DNA from: Prochlorococcus sp. AG-409-B13
GTDB taxonomy: Bacteria; Cyanobacteriota; Cyanobacteriia; PCC-6307; Cyanobiaceae
Reading direction: 5' to 3'
Assembly: GCA_003216035.1 (NCBI GenBank)
Contig: QCJM01000014.1
Span: 1-34,766 of the forward strand
Length of the DNA: 34,766 nucleotides
The notes under the pieces are model-generated. The model worked only from the letters and a program-made list of their open reading frames with translations. It was not told where the DNA came from and did no database searches. The position numbers were made by a program, and so were the translations under genes. Positions 7,771 to 15,030 of the stretch are shown here, piece after piece; position 1 is the first letter of the stretch; each line of letters starts with the position of its first letter.

Positions 7771-8355
7771 AGATTTTTACCTGATACCCCTGTTGCAGCA
7801 GTACGTGTGCCCACTGGCCAGTCAGTGTTGATAGACCCATCTTCTAGATCAGGCAGTACCTGCCTAGAAGTAATTGAAGGTGTTGCACGTGTATATTGCC
7901 CCTGCGAAGAAACCGAAGGCATGACTCTCGCGTTTCTTCAAGAGGGTGATCAATTACGAACTGATCGCCTTTGCAGTGAAGGAGTTTGCCTGGAAGCTCT
8001 GACTCCTGTTTGCTTTCGGAGTGATGCGGAAGTTACAGACTCTAATGGTTTTGACGCAGTTAACGAATGGACATTGCAATTGCTGAGAATTCGACATTTA
8101 GGAAGTGCTGAGCAAAGGTTGCAAGCCCTATTGGCACTTTTAGTAAATAGGTTGGGGAGAAGATGTGGAGATTGGTGTCAACTTCCATTTAGGCTTACGC
8201 ATGAAAGGATTGGCGAATTAATTGGTTCAACTCGTGTTACTTCTACGCGATTAATATCTAGATTACGAACTGCAGATCTCCTACATGTTCCTCCGGGTGA
8301 ACCTACTCTTAAATTGTCCCCTAATTTTATTGAGTCAGCTCCTCTAGCAGCCTGA
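7762..8355 (+). CDS. Crp/NtcA-family transcriptional regulator, cysteine-rich
   Basis: A 197-residue regulator with a beta-rich sensor domain (1-95), a dimerisation helix (about 100-130) and a C-terminal HTH (145-175). The recognition helix GSTRVTSTRL resembles NtcA (RVTxTR) more than E. coli CRP (RETxGR). The cAMP phosphate cassette (GE...RSA) is not visible, so it is probably not a cAMP sensor. It has eight Cys (34, 46, 48, 71, 76, 84, 135, 139), including a CPC pair, which could bind iron, an Fe-S cluster or act in redox sensing (inference). It sits between two ferritins; the following small gene starts 7 bases after it. Confidence 0.85.
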   Translation: MSFRFLPDTPVAAVRVPTGQSVLIDPSSRSGSTCLEVIEGVARVYCPCEETEGMTLAFLQEGDQLRTDRLCSEGVCLEALTPVCFRSDAEVTDSNGFDAVNEWTLQLLRIRHLGSAEQRLQALLALLVNRLGRRCGDWCQLPFRLTHERIGELIGSTRVTSTRLISRLRTADLLHVPPGEPTLKLSPNFIESAPLAA

Positions 8356-8361
8356 AAAAGA

Positions 8362-8646
8362 ATGAGCACACAAATACACTTTTCAGATTCTTTGGTTGGA
8401 AGTCTTTGTAGAGAAGTAGACACCATTAGAAACAGACACTCTTATATAAATAGACAGTTAAGCCTTTGCATAGATGGCACACTATTAATAAGACTAGAGA
8501 ATGAAAAAAATACTCTTATAAATAGGCAGAAAGAAATTCTAATTATAGCAAAGTCAATTAATATAAATCTTCATCAAGACAATATTTCTGTTAAATTACT
8601 AATAGAGATGTCTCAGAGATCATTAAATACATCAAATAAAAATTAA
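8362..8646 (+). CDS. small helical protein, probably co-transcribed with the regulator
   Basis: A 94-residue protein with no recognised family. Most of it looks like two amphipathic helices, with NRHSYINRQLSL and NEKNTLINRQKEIL repeating a similar N-R-x-hydrophobic pattern, so a helical hairpin or coiled coil is likely. There is no signal peptide or membrane segment. It starts 7 bases after the regulator stop, so the two are probably one transcript, and it converges on ferritin 2 with an 18-base gap. Context suggests a link to iron or redox control, but nothing in the sequence proves it. Confidence 0.6.
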   Translation: MSTQIHFSDSLVGSLCREVDTIRNRHSYINRQLSLCIDGTLLIRLENEKNTLINRQKEILIIAKSININLHQDNISVKLLIEMSQRSLNTSNKN

Positions 8647-8664
8647 ATTATAGAGAAACTAAAA

Positions 8665-9231
8665 TTATTTCTGTAAATTACCGCCTCTTAACTCACCATC
8701 TATAATCAACATTGCTGAAGGATTATTCTGAGCGAACCTTACCCGACCTAAAAGATATGCAAACTCATCTTCAGAATTAACCTGAGCTTCTATTGTTGGG
8801 TCAAGAAAAACAGTTGTTCGAGTATCAGAGGAACGTTCGGCCATTGAATAGAGCTGATGCAATGAAGATGTTACATCTGCTTCCATTTGGAAAGAGACTG
8901 CAAGGATTTCCTCTGGTGAATCAAAATTCTGTCTTGGTGAGGGTACATCTTGGAGAACTACATTTTGACCTCGAGCAATAAGGTATTCAGCGAATTTTGA
9001 AGCATGTTCATGCTCGCTAAGGCATTCTTGCTTGAAGAATTCTGAAAAACCTCTTAGTTCCCTTTCTGCGAACCAAATTGATATAGCGAAATAAAATGCA
9101 CTAGCATTTCTCTCCATGGTCAAATGCTGATGAAGCGATTCAACTAAACCTGCCTCCATCGGTTGGGCCATTGCTCGACCTGATGGACCAACTGCAACGT
9201 TGAATGATGAATTGGTAGAAATCGCTGTCAT
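8665..9231 (-). CDS. ferritin 2 with altered ferroxidase ligand
   Basis: A 188-residue ferritin with an N-terminal extension of about 25 residues. Aligned to FtnA, it keeps Glu40, Glu73 and His76 (in SEHEH), Glu117 (QMEADV), Tyr47 and Gln150, but the residue matching FtnA Glu130 is Ser153, with Glu one position later. The helix before it also differs: FLDPTIEAQ replaces the usual FxxWFVxEQ type. The third iron site or turnover may therefore differ from ferritin 1, or the subunits may form mixed cages (inference). It is convergent with the regulator's downstream gene and is preceded by a TGTR-N8-YACA site at 9285. Confidence 0.88.
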   Translation of the reverse strand: MTAISTNSSFNVAVGPSGRAMAQPMEAGLVESLHQHLTMERNASAFYFAISIWFAERELRGFSEFFKQECLSEHEHASKFAEYLIARGQNVVLQDVPSPRQNFDSPEEILAVSFQMEADVTSSLHQLYSMAERSSDTRTTVFLDPTIEAQVNSEDEFAYLLGRVRFAQNNPSAMLIIDGELRGGNLQK

Positions 9232-9284
9232 GACAATGAATAGCTAACTGTGGTAAGGAAAGGTTTGAGCTGGCCTTTAACTCA

Positions 9285-9300
9285 TGTGACAAATGATACA
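9285..9300. promoter_or_regulatory. candidate Crp/NtcA-type site upstream of ferritin 2
   Basis: TGTGACAAATGATACA fits TGTR-N8-YACA and lies 54 bases before the ferritin 2 start. It matches the core of the palindrome at 10849-10864 at 12 of 16 positions. The NtcA consensus is GTA-N8-TAC, one mismatch away. The motif alone is not rare in AT-rich DNA, so the call rests on position and similarity. Confidence 0.4.
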
Positions 9301-9391
9301 CCCATTAAAGTTAAGTAAAAACATCCAAATAAAAACAACAAACAAATAGTATAATGAAAATCAATCTCAATTACGAGTTCAAGCAAGGTAG

Positions 9392-9526
9392 ATGATTGCT
9401 CCAATAGGAAAAGATACTAGCGAAAATTCTCTTCGGAGAGGCCCAGAAATGAGTAAGAAAAAGCGTTGCAAAAGACAAAAATGCTCAAATTGGAAAGGTG
9501 GCAAATGCCAATGTGGTAAAAAATAA
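9392..9526 (+). CDS. 44-residue Cys/Lys-rich small protein
   Basis: An ATG frame of 44 codons ends in TAA at 9524-9526. A second Met at residue 20 could be the true start, giving a 25-residue product. The C-terminal half is very basic and carries four cysteines in the pattern CKRQKC then CQC after a WKGG turn (residues 26, 31, 40, 42), suggesting a tiny metal-binding or nucleic-acid-binding knuckle. It sits between ferritin 2 and the FutC-like gene, so a metal-related role is possible. The opposite-strand frame here looks like a shadow. Family unknown to me; its reality rests on the ordered Cys pattern. Confidence 0.5.
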   Translation: MIAPIGKDTSENSLRRGPEMSKKKRCKRQKCSNWKGGKCQCGKK

Positions 9527-9580
9527 ATTAACTGTTTCAAAATGAGAATAGTATAGGAGGAAATACTAACTAGATTGTTA

Positions 9581-10639
9581 TCAAAATTCAAATTTAAAAG
9601 ATCCAGGAAAAAGTATTCCAGTTTTACCTTGCCTAAAGCCTATACAACATTTTTCTCCAGGACTAGGGGGGTTAAGTATAGGGTGCCATACTCTAACAAT
9701 ATGAGAATTAAGTTTAACCCTAATCAACCAATGACTACCTAAGAATTCTCTTCCTTGTATTGTGCCATTTCCGAATTCATCAGGAGTGATCTCAAGGGAA
9801 TACTCATCAAGCATTAACAACATTGAATCAGAGATTTCGAAAGAATTAGGTCTAGGTATTTTTCCAACGGGTGTTATTAAATAGTCTTGGTCATTGATAA
9901 CAGGAAGAACATTACGTTGAAGGACAAAACGGCCAACAAAAGGAGTAGCTGGATCATCTACTAAATCACTAGGAGAGGAACATTGATGCAGTTGGCCTTG
10001 CTTCATAACAGCAACACGATCACAAATAGCCAAAGCCTCTTGAGGATCATGAGTCACTAAGAGGCCACTGGCAGAACAAGAGTTCAAAACACTAGATAAT
10101 TCACTCCTTAAAAGTAGACGTACTTCAACATCAAGATTAGAGAAAGGTTCATCTAATACAACTAAAGAACTTCCAGGGGCTAGTGCACGAGCCAAAGCTA
10201 AACGTTGCCTTTGTCCACCAGACAATTCATGAGGATATCTACTACGGAGTTCAGTTAAACCAAGCAATTCAAGCAACCACCTAGCTCTACTTTTATCCAT
10301 TCCATTTTTTAGGCCAAAGCAAACATTACGCCAAGCATCAAGATGAGGAAATAGTGCATAATCTTGAAAAACCATGCCAATACCTCGCCTTTCTGGGGGT
10401 AAAGAGTAATTGGGAGTAGCTATTATTTGATTGTTAAGTGCAATTTCACCTTTGCAAGGCTTCTCAAAACCAGCAATTAAACGCAGTAAAGTTGTTTTAC
10501 CGCAACCAGAAGGACCAAGTAATCCGACAAGTTCGCCTTTTTTTAGGTTTAAATTAATTGACTCCAAAGACCAGCCATTTTTAAGTTGATGACCATAATG
10601 ATGCCAAAGGCCCTTGATCTGTAGATGTGTATTATTCAA
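9581..10639 (-). CDS. futC: Fe(III) ABC importer ATP-binding protein, FutC/FbpC-like
   Basis: A 352-residue importer ATPase of the COG3842 group. Motifs are Walker A GPSGCGKTT (42-50), Q-loop VFQDYALFPH, signature LSGGQRQRLALARAL, Walker B VVLDEPFSNLD and H-loop VTHD. A C-terminal regulatory domain of about 110 residues, TOBE-like, follows. The FutC/FbpC label rests on overall similarity and the neighbouring ferritins; polyamine or sulfate importer ATPases are the main alternatives. No permease or binding protein is adjacent, as in cyanobacteria where fut genes are scattered. Two palindromes lie about 200 bases upstream in the long gap before it. It converges on the small Cys/Lys-rich gene. 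Confidence 0.8.
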   Translation of the reverse strand: MNNTHLQIKGLWHHYGHQLKNGWSLESINLNLKKGELVGLLGPSGCGKTTLLRLIAGFEKPCKGEIALNNQIIATPNYSLPPERRGIGMVFQDYALFPHLDAWRNVCFGLKNGMDKSRARWLLELLGLTELRSRYPHELSGGQRQRLALARALAPGSSLVVLDEPFSNLDVEVRLLLRSELSSVLNSCSASGLLVTHDPQEALAICDRVAVMKQGQLHQCSSPSDLVDDPATPFVGRFVLQRNVLPVINDQDYLITPVGKIPRPNSFEISDSMLLMLDEYSLEITPDEFGNGTIQGREFLGSHWLIRVKLNSHIVRVWHPILNPPSPGEKCCIGFRQGKTGILFPGSFKFEF

Positions 10640-10843
10640 AACTAACTAGTTAGAAAGATGATTAAATTTTGTGGATTTGAATGGGCAGAGAATTTATGTG
10701 TAGAAAATCTAATAATGAACATTATGCCATAAGCTAGAAAAAAAATTATGCTCCTCAACCTTATTAGTCAAATAAAATTTTATGTTAGCCGTTAAGGCTC
10801 AAACCACCTGACCAAGCAAAGAATTTATGTAAAAAGAATACCT

Positions 10844-10869
10844 CTAGGTGTAACATATGTCACACCTAG
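10844..10869. promoter_or_regulatory. 26-base near-perfect palindrome, Crp/NtcA-type operator candidate
   Basis: Starting CTAGGTGT and ending ACACCTAG, the 26 bases are an inverted repeat with a single mismatched pair. The core TGTAACATATGTCACA fits both TGTNA-N6-TNACA (Crp/Fnr) and GTA-N8-TAC with one mismatch (NtcA). It lies in the 447-base gap between the divergent FutC-like gene and VTT gene, 205 bases from the former. The regulator at 7762-8355 is a natural candidate ligand (inference). Confidence 0.55.
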
Positions 10870-10888
10870 GCATGAACTGGGTTTGCCC

Positions 10889-10908
10889 ATGTACAAAGCA
10901 ATGTACAT
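10889..10908. promoter_or_regulatory. second palindrome, ATGTACA-N6-TGTACAT
   Basis: A perfect 7-base inverted repeat with a 6-base spacer. Its centre is 42 bases from the centre of the previous palindrome, about four helical turns, so both could be bound on one DNA face. Half-site spacing differs from the Crp type. I see no gene in the rest of 10640-11086, which is AT-rich. Confidence 0.45.
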
Positions 10909-11086
10909 TGAGATCAAATTACCTAAAATTAATTTTTATTGTATATATAAAAAAATAACCCAATATTACAATTTAACAATCAATACGATAAATCATTTCT
11001 ATTACGCAAATTCATGATGAAGAATGAGATAATATCAGCATATATTTTTTTTAGGCAAATCAAAAGAAACAACGAATCCCAACAAA

Positions 11087-11740
11087 GTGAAACGAGTTCA
11101 GAATAATCAAAGAAGAATTCTTAAGGGAATAGTTTTCCTAATACTAATCACATTTACAACTTATTTAATTAGTAAATATGGCATAGAAAAATTGAAAAGT
11201 GTCGTAGAGATTATGGGCCCATGGGCACCAATAGGGATATTCACTTTAAGATTCAGTAGTGTAGTTATTCCAGCATTACCAGGGACTGCATATTCCCTAT
11301 TGGCCGGTGCTCTCCTGGGTTTCAAAAAAGGTCTTTTGATAATATGCTTATCTGATTTAGCATCTTGCTCAATTAGCTTTTTTATATCAAGAAGGTATGG
11401 CAAGAAAGTAGTCAATCAACTGGTGGGGCCTAAATTTATCCAACGTGTTGAAACACTCAGTAGAAAACACCTGGAAACAAACTTCTTTTTGATGACAGGA
11501 TTTCTAATGACTGGTTTCTTTGATTTTATTAGTTATGGCTTAGGATTAACAAAAGTAAAATGGGTAAAATTCATACCAGCATTATCTCTAAGTATAATTA
11601 TTTCTAATCCTCCTGTTGTAGCTTTAGGTTCTGGTCTTTTAGATGGTGGCAAGAAAATTGTTTTTATAGCTCTTGGCTTTATATTTTTGTTGGCATTATT
11701 AACCAATAAACTAAGAGCCTATGCTCCTGAGATAAAGTAA
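11087..11740 (+). CDS. VTT/TVP38-TMEM64 (DedA-related) membrane protein
   Basis: A 217-residue membrane protein with about five hydrophobic segments: an N-terminal helix (about 10-25), a re-entrant region with FTLRFSSVVIPALPGTAYSLLAGALLG-type sequence, then LLIICLSDLASCSISFFISRRYGKK, which is typical of VTT-domain proteins. Family members are linked to lipid scrambling or membrane homeostasis; the exact role here is unknown. The start is a GTG at 11087, because no ATG occurs early in the frame. It is probably co-transcribed with nth, which begins 20 bases later. It is divergent from the FutC-like gene across the palindrome-bearing gap. Confidence 0.8.
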   Translation: MKRVQNNQRRILKGIVFLILITFTTYLISKYGIEKLKSVVEIMGPWAPIGIFTLRFSSVVIPALPGTAYSLLAGALLGFKKGLLIICLSDLASCSISFFISRRYGKKVVNQLVGPKFIQRVETLSRKHLETNFFLMTGFLMTGFFDFISYGLGLTKVKWVKFIPALSLSIIISNPPVVALGSGLLDGGKKIVFIALGFIFLLALLTNKLRAYAPEIK

Positions 11741-11760
11741 AAAAACCATTTCCTCATACT

Positions 11761-12417
11761 ATGCTTAAACAGAAAGAAAGAGTTGAAATAATAACAAAAA
11801 GATTAAATGAAATCTTTCCAAAACCACCAATTCCCCTAATTCACAATGATGAGTTTACACTCCTAATAGCTGTACTCCTAAGCGCACAATCAACAGATAA
11901 GAAAGTGAATGAACTATCCCCAGCCCTTTTTAAAATAGCTAATACTCCTGAATCAATGGTTGCATTCGGTGAAAAAAATATCTATAATAAAATTAAACAA
12001 CTGGGACTGTCAAAAACGAAAGCCAAAAACATATATAATTTATCAATAATAATTCTTAATCAATTTTGTGGTCAAGTACCTAAAAGCCTAGACGAATTGG
12101 AATCATTGCCAGGCGTGGGGCATAAAACAGCAAGTGTAGTCATGGCACAAGCATTTGATGTTCCAACATTTCCTGTAGATACTCATATTCACCGATTAGC
12201 TCAAAGGTGGGGGTTAACCAATGGTCAAAGTGTTAAGCAAACGGAAAAAGATCTTAAAAGACATTTCCCTAGAAATTGTTGGAATAAGCTACATTTACAG
12301 ATAATTTATTATGGAAGAGAATTTTGTACAGCTAGAGGTTGTGATGGAACAGTCTGCGATATCTGCAAAGAACTTTATCCGAATAGAACACAAGCAGTCA
12401 AATATAAGAAGGCCTAA
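11761..12417 (+). CDS. nth: endonuclease III (base excision repair glycosylase/AP lyase)
   Basis: A 218-residue HhH-GPD glycosylase that removes oxidised pyrimidines and cleaves AP sites. The hairpin LPGVGHKTA carries catalytic Lys122, and FPVDTHIHR carries catalytic Asp140. The C-terminal iron-sulfur loop has Cys189, Cys194, Cys199 and Cys202, a C-x4-C-x4-C-x2-C spacing rather than the C-x6-C-x2-C-x5-C of E. coli Nth, so the cluster may be atypical or lost. Length is normal. It follows the VTT gene by 20 bases and is likely in one transcript with it. Confidence 0.93.
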   Translation: MLKQKERVEIITKRLNEIFPKPPIPLIHNDEFTLLIAVLLSAQSTDKKVNELSPALFKIANTPESMVAFGEKNIYNKIKQLGLSKTKAKNIYNLSIIILNQFCGQVPKSLDELESLPGVGHKTASVVMAQAFDVPTFPVDTHIHRLAQRWGLTNGQSVKQTEKDLKRHFPRNCWNKLHLQIIYYGREFCTARGCDGTVCDICKELYPNRTQAVKYKKA

Positions 12418-12604
12418 TAAGAAATAAATAGCCAGTTAATAGCCATTTAAAAACTATAAAGTGATTACTGTTATTACAATTCAGAAAAGATTAAAAGAAC
12501 CAACTTCTGAAACAGCTCCTATTGAAAGCCTAAAGAATGAGTATTAATTACGAGAGCTAAGAACAAAAAGTTAGCGTTAATAGATTTGTATTGCTGATTA
12601 AGCA

Positions 12605-12838
12605 TTGCTAATTATCCGTTCCACCATCTCACCTTGGGTAAATGCTGATAAAGCGAGTAAGCGTCTTGGATTCAGTGAGGCCAGCCTTAAGTGTTGGAGG
12701 GATTGTGGCTATCTGAAGGCAGGAAAGCATTGGCGCTACAAAGTTTCATGTGGAGTCAGCACTGTGCTCTATAACCTTGACCTTTGTGAAAAAGAGATGC
12801 ATGAGTGGTGGGGACGGAATGCTCTAATTGGACCTTGA
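12605..12838 (+). CDS. small HTH-like DNA-binding protein (TTG start)
   Basis: A 77-residue protein. An in-frame TAA at 12599-12601 and no early ATG force a TTG start at 12605. The core NADKASKRLGFSEASLKCWRDCGYLKAGKHWRYK looks like a MerR/excisionase-type winged helix-turn-helix in which HWRYK forms the wing. Here the sequence is divided for reading: ASKRLGF is the first helix and SEASLKCWRDCG the second. The tail KEMHEWWGRN is aromatic. I believe similar short proteins recur in marine picocyanobacteria but cannot name a target. It stands alone between nth and the SDR gene; the preceding 187 bases show nothing clear. Confidence 0.55.
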   Translation: MLIIRSTISPWVNADKASKRLGFSEASLKCWRDCGYLKAGKHWRYKVSCGVSTVLYNLDLCEKEMHEWWGRNALIGP

Positions 12839-12917
12839 CATAGATTCCGAGAAATAAACAACCAAGCAATACCAATTTTGCTAAATATCAGTAATCTCAG
12901 AAAAAGACCCATTAATC

Positions 12918-13595
12918 ATGAAGTTGGCAATTAGCGGTGCTTCTGGAAAAACTGGTTTCCGGATTGCCGAAGAATCCTTAAAAGCCGGGCATCAGGTATT
13001 ACTTCTTCTAAGGAAAGGTTCTATCGTTCCAGAAACTCTTAAATCCTGTGATCAAAAAATCATCGATCTTAGTGAAGATAAAGGAATTGATAATGCCCTT
13101 AGGGGTTATGAAGCACTAATCATTGCGACAGGAGCTAGGCCATCAATTGACCTCACAGGTCCAGCAAGAGTTGATGCTTTTGGAGTAAAAAAACAAGTAG
13201 CAAGCTGCCAAAGAATGGGAGTTAAAAGATTGGTATTAGTAAGCTCACTATGTGCTGGCAGGTTCCTACATCCTCTAAATTTATTTGGTCTTATTCTAAT
13301 TTGGAAACGTATCGGGGAAAATGCATTAGAAACTAGTGGACTTGACTGGACCGTAATTCGTCCAGGAGGCCTAACAGAGAAAGAGGATGGTTTAAGCCAA
13401 GAAGCTATCTTTTACACTGGTCCCGACGAGCAGGAAGAGGCTTATATCCCTCGTAGACTTGTCGCCCGTGCATGTGTAGAGGCACTAAATACGCAAAGCT
13501 CTATAGGTAAAATCATTGAAATAACAAGCAGCCCTGATACCTCACCTACAACTATGAAGAAGGCAATTGAAGACTTTGTACAAAAGCCGTCATAG
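12918..13595 (+). CDS. atypical SDR / NAD(P)-binding protein (NmrA/Ycf39-like)
   Basis: A 225-residue Rossmann-fold protein with the dinucleotide motif GASGKTG (7-13), an acidic LRKGS turn after the second strand, IIATGARPS at the fourth strand, VLVSSLCAG, and WTVIRPGGLT near 150. This layout matches atypical short-chain dehydrogenases of plants and cyanobacteria related to NmrA, Ycf39 and Tic62. There is no YxxxK catalytic pair, so it may bind NAD(P)H as a chaperone or sensor rather than as an enzyme. Substrate unknown. A 61-residue gene follows after 26 bases in the same direction. Confidence 0.8.
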   Translation: MKLAISGASGKTGFRIAEESLKAGHQVLLLLRKGSIVPETLKSCDQKIIDLSEDKGIDNALRGYEALIIATGARPSIDLTGPARVDAFGVKKQVASCQRMGVKRLVLVSSLCAGRFLHPLNLFGLILIWKRIGENALETSGLDWTVIRPGGLTEKEDGLSQEAIFYTGPDEQEEAYIPRRLVARACVEALNTQSSIGKIIEITSSPDTSPTTMKKAIEDFVQKPS

Positions 13596-13621
13596 GCTGG
13601 TCATAGTGTGAAAGCAAATTT

Positions 13622-13807
13622 ATGAATACCAACGCCAAAATTGATGCGTTGCAACTGATGCTGACTGACTTACGAACTCGAAATGAACCAATTCGTCATA
13701 AGGCCGCGTTCCGGGGTTGCCAACCTGAATTTCAGACCTTAGTAACAAGACTGATACAACAACTAGAATCAGAGTTACTTGCAGAAAAACAAGCTTTAAG
13801 AAATTAA
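13622..13807 (+). CDS. small conserved-looking helical protein
   Basis: A 61-residue soluble protein, mostly alpha-helical by appearance, with a charged middle (RTRNEPIRHKAAFRGC) and a C-terminal helix LIQQLESELLAEKQALR. It has one Cys and no membrane segment or signal peptide. It starts 26 bases after the SDR gene in the same direction, so the two may be co-transcribed. I do not recognise the family. Its even codon use and full open frame without an opposing candidate support a real gene. Confidence 0.6.
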   Translation: MNTNAKIDALQLMLTDLRTRNEPIRHKAAFRGCQPEFQTLVTRLIQQLESELLAEKQALRN

Positions 13808-13903
13808 TATAATTTCAATTGGCTTAAACATTAGTTATGCAAAAATAAATTCTAACATTTAATACATTAAAGTATTTGTCTTATATAAATTGATAAGAAT
13901 ATT

Positions 13904-14806
13904 TCATCCTAATTCAAGGCAAGCTAATCCGTATATTTCGTCCATAGAAATTGGTGGTTGTTCTCCTCGATACATGCGAACAGTTTGAGAGATAACTTTA
14001 AAACCAAGTTTATTTAATAACCCTCCAACATGCGGGTTTTTTCCAGGTGTATCAATCAAAACGATGCCAGGATGTCGTTTGACAAGACGCCTAAGTAAAC
14101 ATTCAGCCAAATGAGAATTATCAGCAAGTAATGGCCCTATTCTCCAACCCTCCCCATGCTGTAATAAACAGGGCCTAATTCGGCCAAAACCATGGCAGGA
14201 ACCATTATCGTCAATAAGGGCTAAAACTGTCCCGGCTGGATGTTTCAACCAATCGGACAAAAAGTGAGGCCTTGGGCTAGGTTCTCTTTTTGCGTCATAA
14301 GCCTGAACAATCCTTGAAGGGATTTCATTGCCTTCAAGGATTGTTAATTGATCAATTTGATGATTTTCATTATTCGTTTCCTCAAGTAATTCGCCATTTC
14401 CTTCCCACTGCCAACGAGTCGTTGGCGAAGAAACTTCAAAGCCCCAACTTCCGTAATCTTGAATTCGGTCTAACGCTGCCTCAAGTCCGATACATGGAAT
14501 ATCTGTAAGATGATCAAGGGCATGCTTCCAAAGTTGTACCCCATAACCATTTCCTCTCATGGAAGGAATAACTAGAAATAAACCAATAAAGCCATAATTT
14601 TGATTATAACGAATTCCAGCAATACAACCAATAGGTTCATTACCTAACCACCCTAACCAAAGTCCCTGATGATCTGTATGCCGATAAATCGCAACATCAC
14701 CAGCACCTGGCGTAAATCCCTCAACCCTGGACCATTTGGTAACTAGAGGAATATCTTTAGGCTTAAGTGGCCTAATCTTTAGTAAAGAAGAAATTGACTC
14801 TACCAT
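13904..14806 (-). CDS. two-domain GNAT acetyltransferase
   Basis: The first domain (about 10-105 of a 300-residue product) is a GNAT fold: IRPLKPKDIPLV, LGWLGNEPIGCIAGIRY, and the acetyl-CoA loop VIPSMRGNGYGVQLW. The second half (about 160-300) resembles the YitH/HolE acetyltransferase C-terminal domain, with GFGRIRP and a tail GFKVISQTVRMYRG. I chose the ATG at 14806; the open frame extends 12 residues further to a TTG at 14842, which is less likely. The acceptor substrate is unknown. It stands between convergent and tandem neighbours with no clear operon. Confidence 0.8.
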   Translation of the reverse strand: MVESISSLLKIRPLKPKDIPLVTKWSRVEGFTPGAGDVAIYRHTDHQGLWLGWLGNEPIGCIAGIRYNQNYGFIGLFLVIPSMRGNGYGVQLWKHALDHLTDIPCIGLEAALDRIQDYGSWGFEVSSPTTRWQWEGNGELLEETNNENHQIDQLTILEGNEIPSRIVQAYDAKREPSPRPHFLSDWLKHPAGTVLALIDDNGSCHGFGRIRPCLLQHGEGWRIGPLLADNSHLAECLLRRLVKRHPGIVLIDTPGKNPHVGGLLNKLGFKVISQTVRMYRGEQPPISMDEIYGLACLELG

Positions 14807-14890
14807 AATTATTATTGTGCCTAGAGGGAGCAGAATTCTCAATTCTGCCTGAAATTCTGATTAAAAGAGCAAAAAGTCCTGTTTTAAACA

Positions 14891-14917
14891 TTTGTAATCC
14901 TAAATGGTGATTACAAA
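14891..14917. terminator. hairpin TTTGTAATC-N9-GATTACAAA
   Basis: Two perfect 9-base arms with a 9-base loop sit in the gap between the DUF6737 gene and the GNAT gene, downstream of the DUF6737/PPC-glutaredoxin operon on the minus strand. There is no clear T-run on either side. A terminator role is tentative. Confidence 0.35.
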
Positions 14918-14995
14918 AAGCCTTCAACAATCTAAATATACAAATACAAAGTAAATCTAGTTTGCCTCATAAGCCAGGGGGGTCGAATTAATACT

Positions 14996-15014
14996 GAACT
15001 TGAAGTTCGAACTT
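14996..15014. repeat. overlapping palindromes GAACTTGAAGTTC and AAGTTCGAACTT
   Basis: Three alternating GAACTT/AAGTTC half-sites are packed into 19 bases just past the DUF6737 stop. The layout resembles an operator or a small terminator hairpin. I cannot tell which. Confidence 0.3.
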
Positions 15015-15030
15015 AATACTTCATTTAAAA

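Noticed and set aside
9379-9591. Minus-strand 70-residue frame
   Set aside because: It overlaps the plus-strand Cys-rich small protein and has no features of its own.
9556-9735. AGGAGG followed by a TTG frame on the plus strand
   Set aside because: It runs antisense inside the 3' end of the FutC-like gene, which has clear motifs; the Shine-Dalgarno-like match is probably chance.
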